Below, piece after piece: positions 43,890 through 57,088 of a DNA stretch of 64,000 nt. The DNA comes from Halisarca cf. caerulea (lineage: Eukaryota; Porifera; Demospongiae; Chondrillida; Halisarcidae): positions 135,001 through 199,000 of the forward strand of contig CAUJGJ010000378.1 of the NCBI GenBank assembly GCA_963170055.1, read 5' to 3'. The stretch's first letter is position 1; every line of letters begins with the position of its first letter. Under the pieces are notes generated by a model. The model was not told the origin of the DNA. It made no database searches and saw only the letters and a list, made by a program, of their open reading frames with translations. A program made the translations under genes and the position numbers.

Positions 43890-45298
43890 TGAAAAATTTA
43901 AAGCACCTTAGGCCCCATGGGCGAAATGGCAGTACTCAAATATGTGCACCCATCCAGCATACATCATAGGAGTGTTTGCGCACTCTCACAAAGCACCTGA
44001 GGGCTCATGAGGCTAAACCTCACAAACTTACATTTAAGCCCCATGGGCAAAATGGCAGCACTCGAATACGAGCACCCATCCAGCATACATCATAGGAGTG
44101 TTTGCGCACTCTCACAAAGCACCTGAGGGCTCATGGGGCTAAAGCTCACAAACTTACATTTAAGCCCCACGGGCCAAATGGCAGCACTCAAATACATACA
44201 CCAATTCAGCATACATCACAGGAGTGTTTGTGCACTCTCACAAAGCACTGGAGGGCTCAAGGGGCTTAAGTTCACAAACTTACATTTAAGCCCCACGGGC
44301 CAAATGGCAGCACTCAAATACATACACCAATTCAGCATACATCATAGGAGTGTTTGTGCACTCTCACAAAGCACCCGAGGGCTCATGGGGCTAAACCTCA
44401 CAAACTTACATTTAAACCCCACGGGCCAAATGGCAGCACTCAAATACATACACCAATTCAGCATACATCACAGGAGTGTTTGTGCACTCTCACAAAGCAC
44501 TGGAGGGCTCAAGGGGCTTAAGTTCACAAACTTACATTTAAGCCCCACGGGCCAAATGGCAGCACTCAAATACATACACCAATTCAGCATACATCACAGG
44601 AGTGTTTGCGCACTCTCACAAAGCACCTGAGGGCTCATGGGGCTAAACCTCACAAACTTACATTTAAGCCCCACGGGCCAAATGGCAGCACTCAAATACA
44701 TACACCAATTCAGCATACATCACAGGAGTGTTTGCGCACTCTCACAAAGCACTGGAGGGCTCAAGGGGCTTAAGTTCACAAACTTACATTTAAGCCCCAC
44801 GGGCCAAATGGCAGCACTCAAATACATACACCAATTCAGCATACATCACAGGAGTGTTTGTGCACTCTCACAAAGCACCCGAGGGCTCATGGGGCTTAAG
44901 CTCACAAACTTACATTTAAGCCCCACGGGCCAAATGGCAGCACTCAAATACGTGCACCCATCCAGCATGCATCATAGGAGTGTTTGTGCACTCTCACAAA
45001 GCACTGGAGGGCTCAAGGGGCTTAAGTTCACAAACTTACATTTAAGCCCCACAGGCCAAATGGCAGCACTCAAATACATACACCAATTCAGCATACATCA
45101 CAGGAGTGTTTGCGCACTCTCACAAAGCACCTGAGGGCTCATGGGGCTAAACCTCACAAACTTACATTTAAGCCCCACGGGCCAAATGGCAGCACTCAAA
45201 TACATACACCAATTCAGCATACATCACAGGAGTGTTTGCGCACTCTCACAAAGCACTGGAGGGCTCAAGGGGCTTAAGTTCACAAACTTACATTTAAG
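43890..45298. repeat. 126-bp satellite array (about 11 units, 252-bp higher-order pattern)
   Basis: Monomers contain CATTTAAGCCCCACGGGCCA, AATGGCAGCACTCAAATACA and GGAGTGTTTG.GCACTCTCAC. Two variants alternate (CCTGAGGGCTCATGGGGCTAAA and ACTGGAGGGCTCAAGGGGCTT), giving a dimeric higher-order repeat; identical phase recurs every 504 bp (44133, 44637, 45141). The first units (43890-44100) are more diverged. Because 126 is a multiple of three, frames stay open across units, but a TGA recurs in one variant and no gene is indicated. Confidence 0.95.
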
Positions 45299-46179
45299 CA
45301 ATAACAACGCGTGCATACTGCATTATTATATCGTCGTGCACGTGTGGTTATAATCACAAGCGAAGATAAAATAATTGAACATGCACTAGTTTTGCTTGCC
45401 TCTCAATAATAGTGCATGTAGTGAACAACTGAGAATTCGAAATAAAACAATGCATGCATACAATCATACTAAATTGCAATAACAATTAAAATCATTGGAT
45501 ATCATCTTATAATACAACGAACAGGTTATTTTTTATACTGGCCAATTATTTTTAAGCTAGTCTCCACTGTGTCTGGCTTTTTCACTGTTTTCATAACAAT
45601 TCTGGAGAATTAGTAAACAAAGTTTGTTATTGTGCTAAATCTTGGGCATTTTATTGGAGCTACTCAGATTTTGAAGCAGAAATGGGATATATATCAGGCA
45701 AGGCAAAACATGAGGGTGCCAGGATTACCTCATTTCAGCTGCAGTTTTCTCTTTGGTGTACCAATAACAAACCAGAGACCCAGAAATGTAACATATTTGA
45801 ATGTATTATTGCTATTGGCTGACCTGTAGAGGCAACTAATTTGTTACCCCTACTGGTAAGGGTAACTAATTTGTTACCTTTACCTTGTTTATGTCTCAAA
45901 AACAGCTGCATTTTGGATACCCATAAAAAATAATTGGCCACTATAAAAAATAACCTGTTAGTTACGGTACAAAGAAATAATTGCATAGTCTAGATATGGC
46001 CCACTTGAAACGAAATTAGTATTTTTGATTCACACAAGATATTCCACACAAACCCTGTAAGGATGAATGCACAGTCTTTCCCTCATACTTGATCAGCACC
46101 TGTTGAAAAGAAAGATGCGTTCATCCATGCAGCAAATTCATCACTGCATTGACTCTGACGTATAATCACACATGCATGT

Positions 46180-46182
<3 letters not shown>
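45299..46182. repeat. Dispersed intergenic block (copy of 29.44-29.87 kb) interrupted by a MITE
   Basis: 45299-45519 matches 29440-29659 and 45962-46182 matches 29660-29870 (ACACAAACCCTGTAAGGATG, CACAGTCTTTCCCTCATACT). Between them lies the element at 45521-45960. Confidence 0.8.
45521..45960. mobile_element. MITE with about 35-bp terminal inverted repeats, confirmed by empty site
   Basis: The left end ACAGGTTATTTTTTATACTG continues into GCCAATTATTTTT, and the right end is its reverse complement with few mismatches. The paralogous sequence at 29660 reads AATACAACGGTACAAG without the insertion. Flanking duplication is not clean. The interior encodes no transposase. A non-autonomous DNA transposon, class uncertain. 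Confidence 0.85.
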
Positions 46183-46226
<44 letters not shown>

Positions 46227-46237
46227 CACACACACCA
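46183..46237. repeat. (CA)n microsatellite
   Basis: CA repeat at the position equivalent to 29871-29930. Confidence 0.95.
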
Positions 46238-46530
46238 ATTGTCTAAACTGTATGAAGTCCCATTTACCCTGTCAGACATTCTGAGGGTAAACCATAAGGC
46301 TACGTGGGCGAAGGACAAGATGAGCATACTAGGGCTACACACATTTGAGGCTAGAGGGGTATAAGGCTTGACGGAGTTCAGTTGGACTGAGTGCACATTG
46401 TACAAATTTCTACATCCCGTAGCATATACTTTATGTATGGGATGTAGGAGTTCGTAGAACATGGTAAATAATGTGGGTTCCGTATTATACAAAACTGGTG
46501 TGTGGTTATCAGATGGTTATCTCACCTAGT

Positions 46531-47022
46531 ACAAGTGTGTGGTCGGGTCCTACTGGATCACAAGTGTGTGGTCGGGTCCTACTGGATCACAAGTGTGTGG
46601 TCGGGTCCTACTGGATCACAAGTGTGTGGTTGAGTCCTACTGGATCACAAGTGTGTGGTCGGGTCCTACTGGATCACAATGGCGTGGTCGGGTCCTACTG
46701 GATCACAAGTGTGTGGTCGGGTCCTACTGGATCACAAGTGTGTGGTCGGGTCCTACTGGATCACAAGTGTGTGGTCGGGTCCTACTGGATCACAAGTGTG
46801 TGGTCGGGTCCTACTGGATCACAAGTGTGTGGTCGGGTCATACTGGATCACAAGTGTGTGGTCGGGTCCTACTGGATCACAAGTGTGTGGTCGGGTCCTA
46901 CTGGATCACAAGTGTGTGGTCGGGTCCTACTGGATCACAAGTGTGTGGTCGGGTCCTACTGGATCACAAGTGTGTGGTCGGGTCCTACTGGATCACAAGT
47001 GTGTGGTCGGGTCTTACTGGAT
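46531..47022. repeat. 29-bp minisatellite array, locus 3 (about 17 units)
   Basis: Very homogeneous 29-bp units (variants: TGGTTGAGTCC, CACAATGGCGTGG, GGGTCATACTGG). It ends 29 bp before the stop codon of the locus 3 gene. Confidence 0.97.
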
Positions 47023-47050
47023 TTCTTCAATTCTCTCCAACTTTAGACTG

Positions 47051-47889
<839 letters not shown>

Positions 47890-48102
47890 CTATAGTGAAA
47901 AGGAGGAAAGGAGTTGGGGCATTAGAGAAAGAGTGATTTAATTCGATCCCTCACATACACAAACATTCCACACACACACACACACACAGTACAACAGACA
48001 AATTCAAACGTTGAGTGATAATCAATACAGTAATGCATGCGAAACTTCACAAGTAATTTGATTTTGTTGTTCTTCAAAAATGCAATGTACAAATGTCCTT
48101 AC

Positions 48103-50974
48103 CGGGACTGGACAGATCTCCTCTATCTTCTTCCTGATTTCACCCATGGTCTTCTTGGTCTCAAAGCATCCAATGGCATCAAGTAAGGTCTTCCAGGTCA
48201 CACTGCGGCCATGTTCCAACCAGTACTTCAACATGGAGTAGTAGGCTTCGTTAACAGATTCTGACTCATTACTGTCAATTTGAAGCGAGTTCAATGTGTG
48301 TTCATCTAAATTAAGAAGACGACCTACACGCTTCCATTTCCTCTTCTTCTTAATGATATCAGAAAGCTCCTCCAATTGAGCAAATTCTGGTTTCTGACAA
48401 ATGATCTGATCATCCCTCACAAGCTGATAACCTGACATTGTCAATATTGCAGATACAAGATCTCCCCGGAATTCACCTCCTCGTAAACTTTTCAATGACA
48501 TAAGGCACTCAATGCTTTTCTGTTGTACTTTCTTAGGAAGGTCAGCCCACAGTCCTGGTCTACCACCTGCTCTCTCAATCATACCAGCAATGTCATGGAG
48601 CTCAAACCGACGAGCTACGTCAAGTGGACTCAGTCCATTGGGGAAGAGCTCGTGAATGGTGTATTTTGTGCGTGGATGTGATATAAGCCTCGCTGCATAC
48701 TTCCTCTGAGCCCCGTCCAACCAATCTCCAAATTTTGGGATAAGCATTGACAAATGCAAAGGATTGAGTGCCTCGTGATGATCACATGTGAAAAGGTCAT
48801 TCAATGAACTGTCAATTTTACCTTTGTATACATTACGAGACAGAAACTGAATCAATTTGGGCATTCTCTGCTTATCCAAAGGGTAGCTGGACTGCAGCAT
48901 GGCATCAAGAATGTCAGTATTTCCACTGACAGCAGCCAAACATAACATTCTATTGATATCAATGAGATCGTTACTACTTAGAGTAGAAATAATGTCAATG
49001 TAGCAATCACTCTGAAAATTTATGCCGTAAACACAATGACAGTAAGCTCTTATCAACTGAAAATCCCTTTTGTGAATAAAGATGCTATCATATAAATTGA
49101 TCCCAAATGCATCAGGAAGATTTTTTCCTCCAACAATCTGTAGCTCATACACTGAATCAGGACGACCGGCTTTTATTGCACTGTGCATGCATTGGAGTTG
49201 ATCCCAAATTGTCTGCTAGGTTGACATCCAATCCTCGCTGCGAGAACAAATCTATGAGATCTGTATGACCCTTATTTGCCGCATAATGGAGTACTGTTGT
49301 ACCAGTGGAGGTTCTCAGATCAATTGGACAACCTCTCTGCAATAACAATTTTACAATACTCGTGTATCCATATTCAGCGGCAACATGCAAAGGATTTACG
49401 CCTCGGGGATCTGTAAGATCAAGTGGACAGCCCTCATTCAACAACAGGGAGACTATGTCCTTGCTACCTTCTGCTACAGCCTGATGTAGAGGGGTTCCCT
49501 GTTCACCAGCTACGACTGTCATTGAATCCTTTCCACCTACCTTCAGCAATGTCACTATTGCTTCCTTTGGGCCACCGTCTATAGCTGCTCGATGTAATGC
49601 TGTCAATCCCCTCTCATCTATGATATTCACATCATACTTAGCAAGTTCCTCCATGGCTGCATGCCTCTCATTTGCTAAAGCTCTAGTAAATGGTATTGAC
49701 CTCGTGTTGTCAAAACTAAAAACATCACCACCCACTTCTATGAGTAATTTGATAGCCTCAACATGTCCATTAGCAGCTGCTCGGTGGAGTGGAGTTCGCC
49801 TTTCCTGTGTACTGTCCCTCGTATTGACATCAGCTCCCCTCTCAAGTAAGAGCTTCATGATTTCAATCTGACCAAATGTTGACGCCCAATTCAGTAGGGA
49901 ACGCTGCTCATAGGTTGAGTTTGCTGATCCTCCAGAGTTGAGAAATCCCTTTAATGTGTAAATATCATTGTTTATGATGGATATAACAACCCTCTTCAAC
50001 AGAACGTCACCCTTCTCAATGCCTTTAGGTTTACGGTCCATAATAAAAACATGCTCATACTCTATAGGCTCTCTTGCCTGTTCCAAGAAATGTTTTACCT
50101 TATCATGACCATGTGCTGAAGCACAGATCAAAGGGGTCCACCCATTGTAGTCAATAGGATCAATACGACACCCTGCATTCACAAGATATTCCACTACCTC
50201 AAGTTGCCCTTCACTGGCAGCGCAATGCAGGAGGGTACTACCATCATTATCTGTAAGATTAACAGGAATACCTTGTTTTATGTACCATTTTACCCTAGCA
50301 GTGTCCCCAGATTGAGCAGCATCAAAGATATCATGCACCTTGGTGGCATTAATGGCCTTGAAGATCACAGTGCTTTCTAGGGGCAACTTATCTCTCTTCC
50401 TGTCAACCGATATGCATGAATGTAGTTGGTCCTTCATCTTTTGACTAGGAGTATCTCCAGGCTGAGCAACATGTATATCCTCTCCTACAGTACTGGCACT
50501 AACATATCTCACAATGTGAGCCTTATTCTTCACTGGAACCAGACAACATCCTCTGTCCATTAGCAGTCTTATCACCTCCACCTGACCATGTGCTATAGCA
50601 TGATGTACAGGAGACCAGCCGTCTTCATCAGTCAGGTCAACTGGGACACCTAGATCTAGAAATGCCTTCACCGAAGCAGTGTGGCCAAACTGTGCTGCTT
50701 CAAATATGTCACCCTCTGCAGCGATCTCATTAACATCTAAAGAGAGGATTCCTTCCTTCACTGGAACCATACGACACCCCCTGTCCATTAGCAGTCTTAT
50801 CACCTCCACCTGACCATGTGCTATAGCATGATGTACTGGAGACCAGCCGTCTTCATCAGTCAGGTCAACTGGGACACCTAGATCTAAACACTCCGTCACT
50901 GCAACAGTGTCTCCTGATTGAGCAGCTTTGAAAATTGCCACAACTTCTTCCTGTCCTAATAGTCGGCTGTTCAT
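48103..50974 (-). CDS. Locus 3: giant ankyrin/Death exon, frameshifted near 49190
   Basis: Start ATG at 50974 (MNSRLLGQEEV); the upstream GTG at 51004 is not used as a start here. The exon leaves by a good phase-0 donor, CCG|GTAAGG at 48103. Its length is 2872 bp, one base more than a multiple of three, because a 4-bp tandem duplication (ATGCATGC) near 49188-49192 shifts the frame inside the ankyrin signature STPMH. Upstream, 605 codons encode ankyrin repeats; downstream, the frame resumes with AIKAGRPDSVYELQ, a repeat-poor region, and a Death fold (KWKRVGRLLNLDE, MLKYWLEHGRSVTWKTLLDA). If the 4 bp are real, the product ends soon after the shift and the gene is broken; all later splice sites and frames are intact, so the lesion is recent or a sequencing error. 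It has fewer ankyrin repeats than loci 1 and 2 and is the most diverged copy. Confidence 0.85.
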
Positions 50975-51149
50975 TTCACATGAATATTCTTTTTTCTCAA
51001 TCACAGACTCTTACTACACTCTGACTGGATTTTCTTTCTACAATCATGCAGTGGATATTAAAAGCAGAATTACATTTTTTCTCAAATTATCCCATTTGAT
51101 AACGGTCACTATTATAGTTTTATGTCCCGTTATCAGATGCTATCAAATG

Positions 51150-51186
<37 letters not shown>

Positions 51187-51838
51187 GTCAGGTCCATATT
51201 AGATACTAGATACAAATTAGACATCATCAAGCGTTAGTCCGACCCTCACTTAGAGTTGTACATCTTGTTCCAACAGAAAACAAGGCGATCTCTTCCATGC
51301 TTTGATAACAGCCACTATCATATTTTTATGTCCCGTTTATGTCATAATTGGACATAACATACCTGCGTTATGCTTCAAAAACAAATTTGTTGACGAGCGT
51401 ACGTAAGCCAAAAATTAAATTAATACGGTACCTTCCATAGAAATTTTATGATTTTGTTCAACCGACCGGATGACAACAACCTGACCAACCATTGATTGAG
51501 TGTGAATGATCACATACATCATTACTGTGAGGTATAGGATGATTGCACAAGGTTGCGAGTCAGGTTCTAGTTTGTTTGAAGTCTTTACCCCACTTACTTT
51601 TTGATATTTTTAACATGAATGCGATTATTAACCTTCGTTGGGGGAAGATGAGACATCTTATCCTGTCATCTGAAGCCTGTGGCTATCAATGAAGGCGTCT
51701 GAGAATGAAACATGTACACTAGAAGTCAAGAATTTGTGTGCAATGCCTAGATAAAGTGTCCGTTGCTTAGTATATTAATCAGAACAGACCATAATCAATA
51801 ACTGAAGAAACTGCATGCTGGTACTCACTAATATCACA
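50975..51838. repeat. 5' flank of locus 3, near-identical to the 5' flank of locus 4
   Basis: Matches 61398-62264 with only scattered single-base differences and a (TA)n length difference (51152-51183 against 61576-61611). In minus-strand sense a 5' splice site TTA|GTGAGTACC occurs at 51829, which could end a short untranslated exon. The likely promoter of both genes is in this block. Confidence 0.85.
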
Positions 51839-52384
51839 TTTCACTACACTACAGAAACAAGACTTCGCAACTATATGCTTGCATAATATTTCAATATCAC
51901 ATGCACAATTGCTTATGGTCAAAACTGACCACCTATGACCTAACGAACTAGAACGCTAAAATTTCTATGAAAAGGATCCTACATGAACCATGCATTTTCT
52001 TTTCAATTTTCCATTTTCACACCAACAAAGTGTACATATTGATAATGACTGTGTGTGGCTGCAGCCACAGGTGCTGACATTCCTACAATGCCAGCACAAG
52101 AGGCTATATGATAGGTACAGCTAATGTGCGAAATTGTAGGAATTTTCACACTGGGCCAGTCCAACCCAACTCCGCCTAGCCCCTTTGTATATCTAGTACA
52201 ATATTAGTGTTGCCCTGTGATTTGCTACAATGAAATTCCACCGTATGTGCAATGATTATCCCAATAATCACCACAATGTCATAATCACTGACGAAACGAT
52301 TATCATGGCAAAAAATATCACGAATATCAGGATTATATATATCACGGTATTGCCCATGGTAACCCTATCGGGTAGCATCATGTA
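51839..52384. other. Intergenic, nothing recognised
   Basis: Beyond the duplication breakpoint at 51838. No coding or repeat signature seen except the terminal repeat of the adjacent element. Confidence 0.5.
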
Positions 52385-53127
52385 CGGTACGCGTCACAAA
52401 AAACTTTACGTATTGTATTGTTATTACGTCGTTGCGTAATGTTATTGCACTGTTTTGTAATGTAGTTACAAATGGCGTCGAACGACGAAATCAGCGCAGT
52501 CGAGAATATTTTTTCGTATTGCCTCGGTAGTTACAAATTGTTATTCGTTTGTACTAAATTTGTAATTCTAGCTCGTGTAATTCGATCCTAGCGTAATCCG
52601 ATACAAGGTAAACGCTTGCAGCCACATCAGAAGAGAAGAGCGTACGCGTACACCTACACGAAGAGGTCGTTCAACGGATATGCGCATTGATTTGTTCTGA
52701 ACGAATTTACCGCAGAAATGGTTTATTCGGTGTACAAGCAGCAGAGAATTGTATTTTATACAGTTCTTGCCGTCATCGTAGTAAACTGTCATTGCGAGGC
52801 GCTTTAAAACTTTAGGAAAAAAATCGATGAAGAGGGATAGACGCGAACGGACCAGCTGCTTCATAACCGCACATGGAAGCGCAATATTATGAACCAGGCT
52901 TAAGGATAGAATGGCTGTAGTTTAATGTTCCTACCATTTTGTACTACAATCGTAGTTCGTTTGTTATAATTCTCGCAGTTTACCTGTAGTTCGTCTGTAG
53001 CTGACTTGTACCCTGAGCTGTAGTTCTCAATCGACGATTTGTTATTGCTCTGTAATAACGGCGTTATAAATTCGTTATTCTGCCGTACCGTATTTACAAT
53101 ACGTAAAGTTTTTTGTGATGCCTACCG
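52385..53127. mobile_element. 743-bp DNA element with about 33-bp terminal inverted repeats, TA target duplication, CpG-rich interior
   Basis: The left end CGGTACGCGTCACAAAAAAC continues with TTTACGTATTGTA; the right end is its reverse complement with two mismatches. TA flanks both sides (52383-52384 and 53128-53129). The interior has many CG dinucleotides, unlike the surrounding AT-rich DNA, and repeated TACAAATTGTTATT / GTTATAAATTCGTTATT motifs. The frames inside (for example minus 52568-52864) show no transposase signature. A non-autonomous Tc1/mariner-type element or a young insertion is likely. Confidence 0.8.
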
Positions 53128-53189
53128 TATATATATATTCTAAGATTTGCTGTGTGCATGAAAGAACAAGTGAACTAAAAACCGAACAT

Positions 53190-54790
53190 GCAGATGTCAG
53201 CAGTCCTAGAATTGGTTATTTCTTAAGCTCAATTAAATTCTCACTTAATTGAATTAGACTGCAACTATGCTGTGACACATGTATTCCTTTTGAAAATGAA
53301 GCCCTGGACAATCTGCCGACACAGAGTTTATATCATGGAAGATGGAAACAAGCAAAAACAGGACTGGATGTGAGGCTATAGGGTGGACACCTGCATAGCC
53401 ATTTACAATTCCCTAGCTTATGACTGGCAGGTATATGAAATTGTGACATGTTTAAGAAATCCCTGTCTATATTTACCTCTTACATGCTCACATACTAACT
53501 TTATCAGCATCAGATAATTGATCCTGTAGTTGCCGCACACTCCAGAATAGACCAATGTATGCACTGGACTCTCCTTGATCAATTGCCAGTGAAAGGTTAT
53601 GGATGTGTATAATTTCCAGAAGGATTCCGGCTGCATGAGATATGTAAAACTCTAGTAACAGCTACTATTACATAGTATGCTCCAAAACAACATCTGGAAG
53701 TTGTGATGATACTTTCTGTGGACAGTAATAATTCTGGCTTATACAGTGTTGGGTATAGTCTTCGGGCGCCAGACTATTTCCCCCTCGATGATTTAGACAC
53801 AAAGTAAATTGATTTGGAATTACTGTAATTAAAAACTCATGAGAATGCTGCCCCGCACACTTAAATCTGAACTCGCCTGAAAGCTAAACACACAGAAAAC
53901 CAAAGAAAGGAAACTAATTAAATAGATGCAATGAAGTTCTAATTAAAACAAAATCAAGGTCAACCATTGAGACTTCTGAATCAACATATCTCGAGAGTTA
54001 CCACAACTGGCCAGGCATGAGCCGTTCTGGTCTTATCTTATGAAATGGGTTCATAGCACTCTGCCAAACGAATTCTGGACAGAGCTGCCTGCAAAAACAT
54101 CTACTTCTTATAATGACATACTCCAGTACCATGGGGGAAGACCACGTACAGACTAGTAACAGTATTATTACCAGCGTTACCAGGACTTCAGGTTGAGTTT
54201 TCTTTCTTCTTCAGGAGTATCCCAAGGCATCCTGCTTCCCAGGCCCATATACATGTATTCAACGTATATATCTCTATAATCAACGATTAGAGAAAATAGT
54301 CGACCGGCTTTTCGTACCTGCATACCGTGCCAGGCATGCAGCTATATGTTGAGTACGTTACATGCAGGACAGGGAATCTACTTGAATTAAGGCAATTGCA
54401 CCTCACGTCTGAGCTCGACCATGAATACAAAGACGTGCATTCAAAGCAGTTGTGAAGGCTAGCTCAGACACGTATAATACGCCCCGCATACGTGTGTGGT
54501 AAGAACAAACATAATAAGAATCTGTAATCTAGGATATAAACTCCAGCTTATCTTATTAGTAAGTACCGCTGAGAGATAGATCACAAAGGTTGACTTCTAC
54601 AGCTTCTGTCCGCCGGAATCTCCACCAGCTCTCTGACACGAAATAAAAACGCTCACCAAATACGGAGTACTCGTATAACTTGAAATTGGTATCGCATACC
54701 AACGCAACAATAACGCGTGCATACCGTGTACATGATGAACATGGCACAAATTTTGCTTGCCTCGCCGGGCTTACAGTCCACAACTGGAAT
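53190..54790. repeat. Dispersed intergenic block, copy C
   Basis: 53190-53400 matches 40770-40980; 53450-53570 matches 41640-41757; 53568-54720 matches copies A and B (CTCTCCTTGATCAA, GCTGCCCCGCACACTTAAAT, CATACGTGTGTGGTAAG). It is closer to copy A at the right end (CCGGAATCTCCACCAGCTCTCTGACAC). No gene is supported. Confidence 0.75.
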
Positions 54791-55110
54791 TTCCAAACAA
54801 AAGATAATAAGCTATTATACAATAATTAGTAATGCCGGTCAACAACAAAATCATTGGAATTTCTGTGTTACAAAGAAACACTGTTACAACAACCAGCTTG
54901 AAGTTAAGTTAGTTTTCCAAACGGCTGAAAAAAATGATACAAGTAGTTTCGATTCCCATACAAATTGCTACACACACACCATAATAATTAATGTGCAATC
55001 TTTCCCTCATACTTGGTCAGCTCCTGCTGCAGTGGTAATGAAAGATACATGTGAACTTGATCGATGATATTCATCACATGCATTGACATACACTCACACA
55101 CACGTGCATG

Positions 55111-55120
55111 CATGCGCGCA

Positions 55121-55187
<67 letters not shown>

Positions 55188-55451
55188 ACACACACTCACA
55201 CACACACACACACACACACTCACACACACACACATGCATACACAAATGCACACATACACACACATGCATGCACACATGCATTAAAGCATAAACACATGCA
55301 TGCAAGTATGAACACATGCATGCATATAAACACACGCACACATGCATGCGTGCACACGCACACATGCACACACACACACACACACATACACACACACAAA
55401 CACAGCTCACACACACACACACACACACACACTCACAAAACACACACGCAT

Positions 55452-55517
<66 letters not shown>

Positions 55518-55518
55518 C
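55111..55518. repeat. (CA)n microsatellite, long and interrupted
   Basis: About 400 bp of CA repeats with CTCA, TGCA and CGCA interruptions; the largest CA tract in the window. All frames through it on both strands are repeat artefacts. Confidence 0.97.
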
Positions 55519-55997
55519 AATAGTCTTAAACCACACAGTTCCACTTCCCAAATCAAATCATTAATATAATATGCTGAGGGTTGAACAAAAGCTGAATATG
55601 GGTGTATGAAAAACAATAAAGTGGCAATATAATGTAGGATTGCCACAGGGCTATACATAAGGCTAAATCAAAGAGCATCATCCAAAAGTCTTGAAAAAGT
55701 GCAAGTGAAGTAGGCATGCACGGACCTAGACGAGCAAGGACAAGACAAACATATATAAGGGCTGGATGGGCATAGGGCTACACACATGAGGCTAGACGGA
55801 CATAACACTACAGAGTACATCCCACAGCACATACATATGAGAGGGATGAAGGGATTTGCAGTACATGGTGGACAATGTGGGATTAAGCAGCTTAGAACAT
55901 CAAGATGGCAAAAATGTATGATCGTCTAATAATACACAATAACGGAAAGAAATTCAATGTTAATAAATGAAGAGATACATTAGAATTAGTACCTTAC

Positions 55998-57088
55998 CTG
56001 AAATACAAGTGTGTGGTCGGGTCCTACTGGATCACAAGTGTGTGGTCGGGTCCTACTGGATCACAAGTATGTGGTCAGGTCCTACTGGATCACAAGCGTG
56101 TGGTCGGGTTCTACTGGATCACAAGTATGTGGTCGGGTCCTACTAGACCACAAGTCTGTGGTCGGGTCCTCCTGGATCACAAGTGTGTGGTCGGGTCCTC
56201 CTGGATCACAAGTCTGTGGTCGGGTCCTCCTGGATTACAAGTCTGTGGTCGGGTCCTATACTGGATCACAAGTGTGTGGTCGGGTCCTACTGGATCACAA
56301 GTGTGTGGTCGGGTCCTACTGGATCACAAGTGTGTGGTCGGGTCCTACTGGATCACAAGTGTGTGGTCGGGTCCTACTGGATCACAAGTCTGTGGTCGGG
56401 TCCTACTGGATCACAAGTGTGTAGTCGGGTCCTACTGGATCACAAGTGTGTGGTCGGGTCCTACTGGATCACAAGTGTGTGGTCGGGTCCTACTGGATCA
56501 CAAGTATGTGGTCGGGTCCTACTGGATCACAGGTGTGTGGTCTGGTCCTACTGGATCACAAGTGTGTGGTCGGGTCCTACTGGATCACAAGTGTGTGGTC
56601 GGGTCCTACTGGATCACAAGTGTGTGGTCGGGTCCTACTGGATCACAAGTGTGTGGTCTGGTCCTACTGGATCACAAGTCTGTGGTCGGGTACTACTGGA
56701 TCACAAGTGTGTGGTCGGGTCCTACTGGATCACAAGTGTGTGGTCGGGTCCTACTGGATCACAAGTGTGCGGTCGGGTCCTACTGGATCACAACTGTGTG
56801 GTCGGGTCCTACTGGATCACAAGTGTGTGGTCGGGTCTTACTGGATCACAAGTATGTGGTCGGGTCCTACTGGATCACAAGTGTGTGGTCGGGTCCTACT
56901 GGATCACAAGTGTGTGGTCGGGTCCTACAGGATCACAAGTGTGTGGTCAGGTCCTACTGGATCACAAGTGTGTGGTCGGGTCCTACTGGATCACAAGTGT
57001 GTGGTCGGGTCCTACTGGATCGCAAGTACATATGTGGTCGGGTCCTGCGGGATCACAAGTGTGTGGTCGGGTCCTACTGGATCACAAG
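55998..57088. repeat. 29-bp minisatellite array, locus 4 (about 37 units)
   Basis: Longest copy of the 29-bp family. Its left end is more variable (CAGGTCCTACTGGATCACAAGCG, CTCCTGGATCACAAGTC) and there are occasional unit-length changes (GGTCCTATACTGG; CAAGTACATATGTGG). The right-most unit contains the proposed stop codon of the locus 4 gene (57082-57084). Confidence 0.97.

Larger units (their letters stand above)
43148..45298. mobile_element. About 2.15-kb insertion carrying a satellite array
   Basis: The paralogous sequence at 29430-29460 runs straight from GATCCGTGGGAT to CAATAACAACG.GCGCATA, whereas here about 2.15 kb intervenes. The insert starts with AT-rich DNA containing two TTAAGCCCCAC motifs, then a small palindromic element (43462-43566), then the 126-bp array whose monomers also carry TTTAAGCCCCAC. 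The class of element is unclear: no transposase and no clear terminal repeats are visible. Confidence 0.6.

Noticed and set aside
44133..45353. 165-codon frames repeating the residue stretch NLHLSPTGQMAALKYIHQFS
   Set aside because: They are a by-product of the 126-bp satellite period being a multiple of three; identical frames restart every 504 bp and a TGA recurs in one monomer type.
50974..51004. GTG start ten codons upstream in loci 3 and 4
   Set aside because: Animal genes start at ATG as a rule; the ATG at 50974 (and 61397) is in frame, while a TAA lies three codons before the GTG.
55064..55564. Cys/Val- or Thr/His-rich proteins in the CA tracts (also at 21780-22155, 32078-32434 and 47303-47671)
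   Set aside because: Dinucleotide repeats are open in several frames on both strands; no flanking gene structure supports them.
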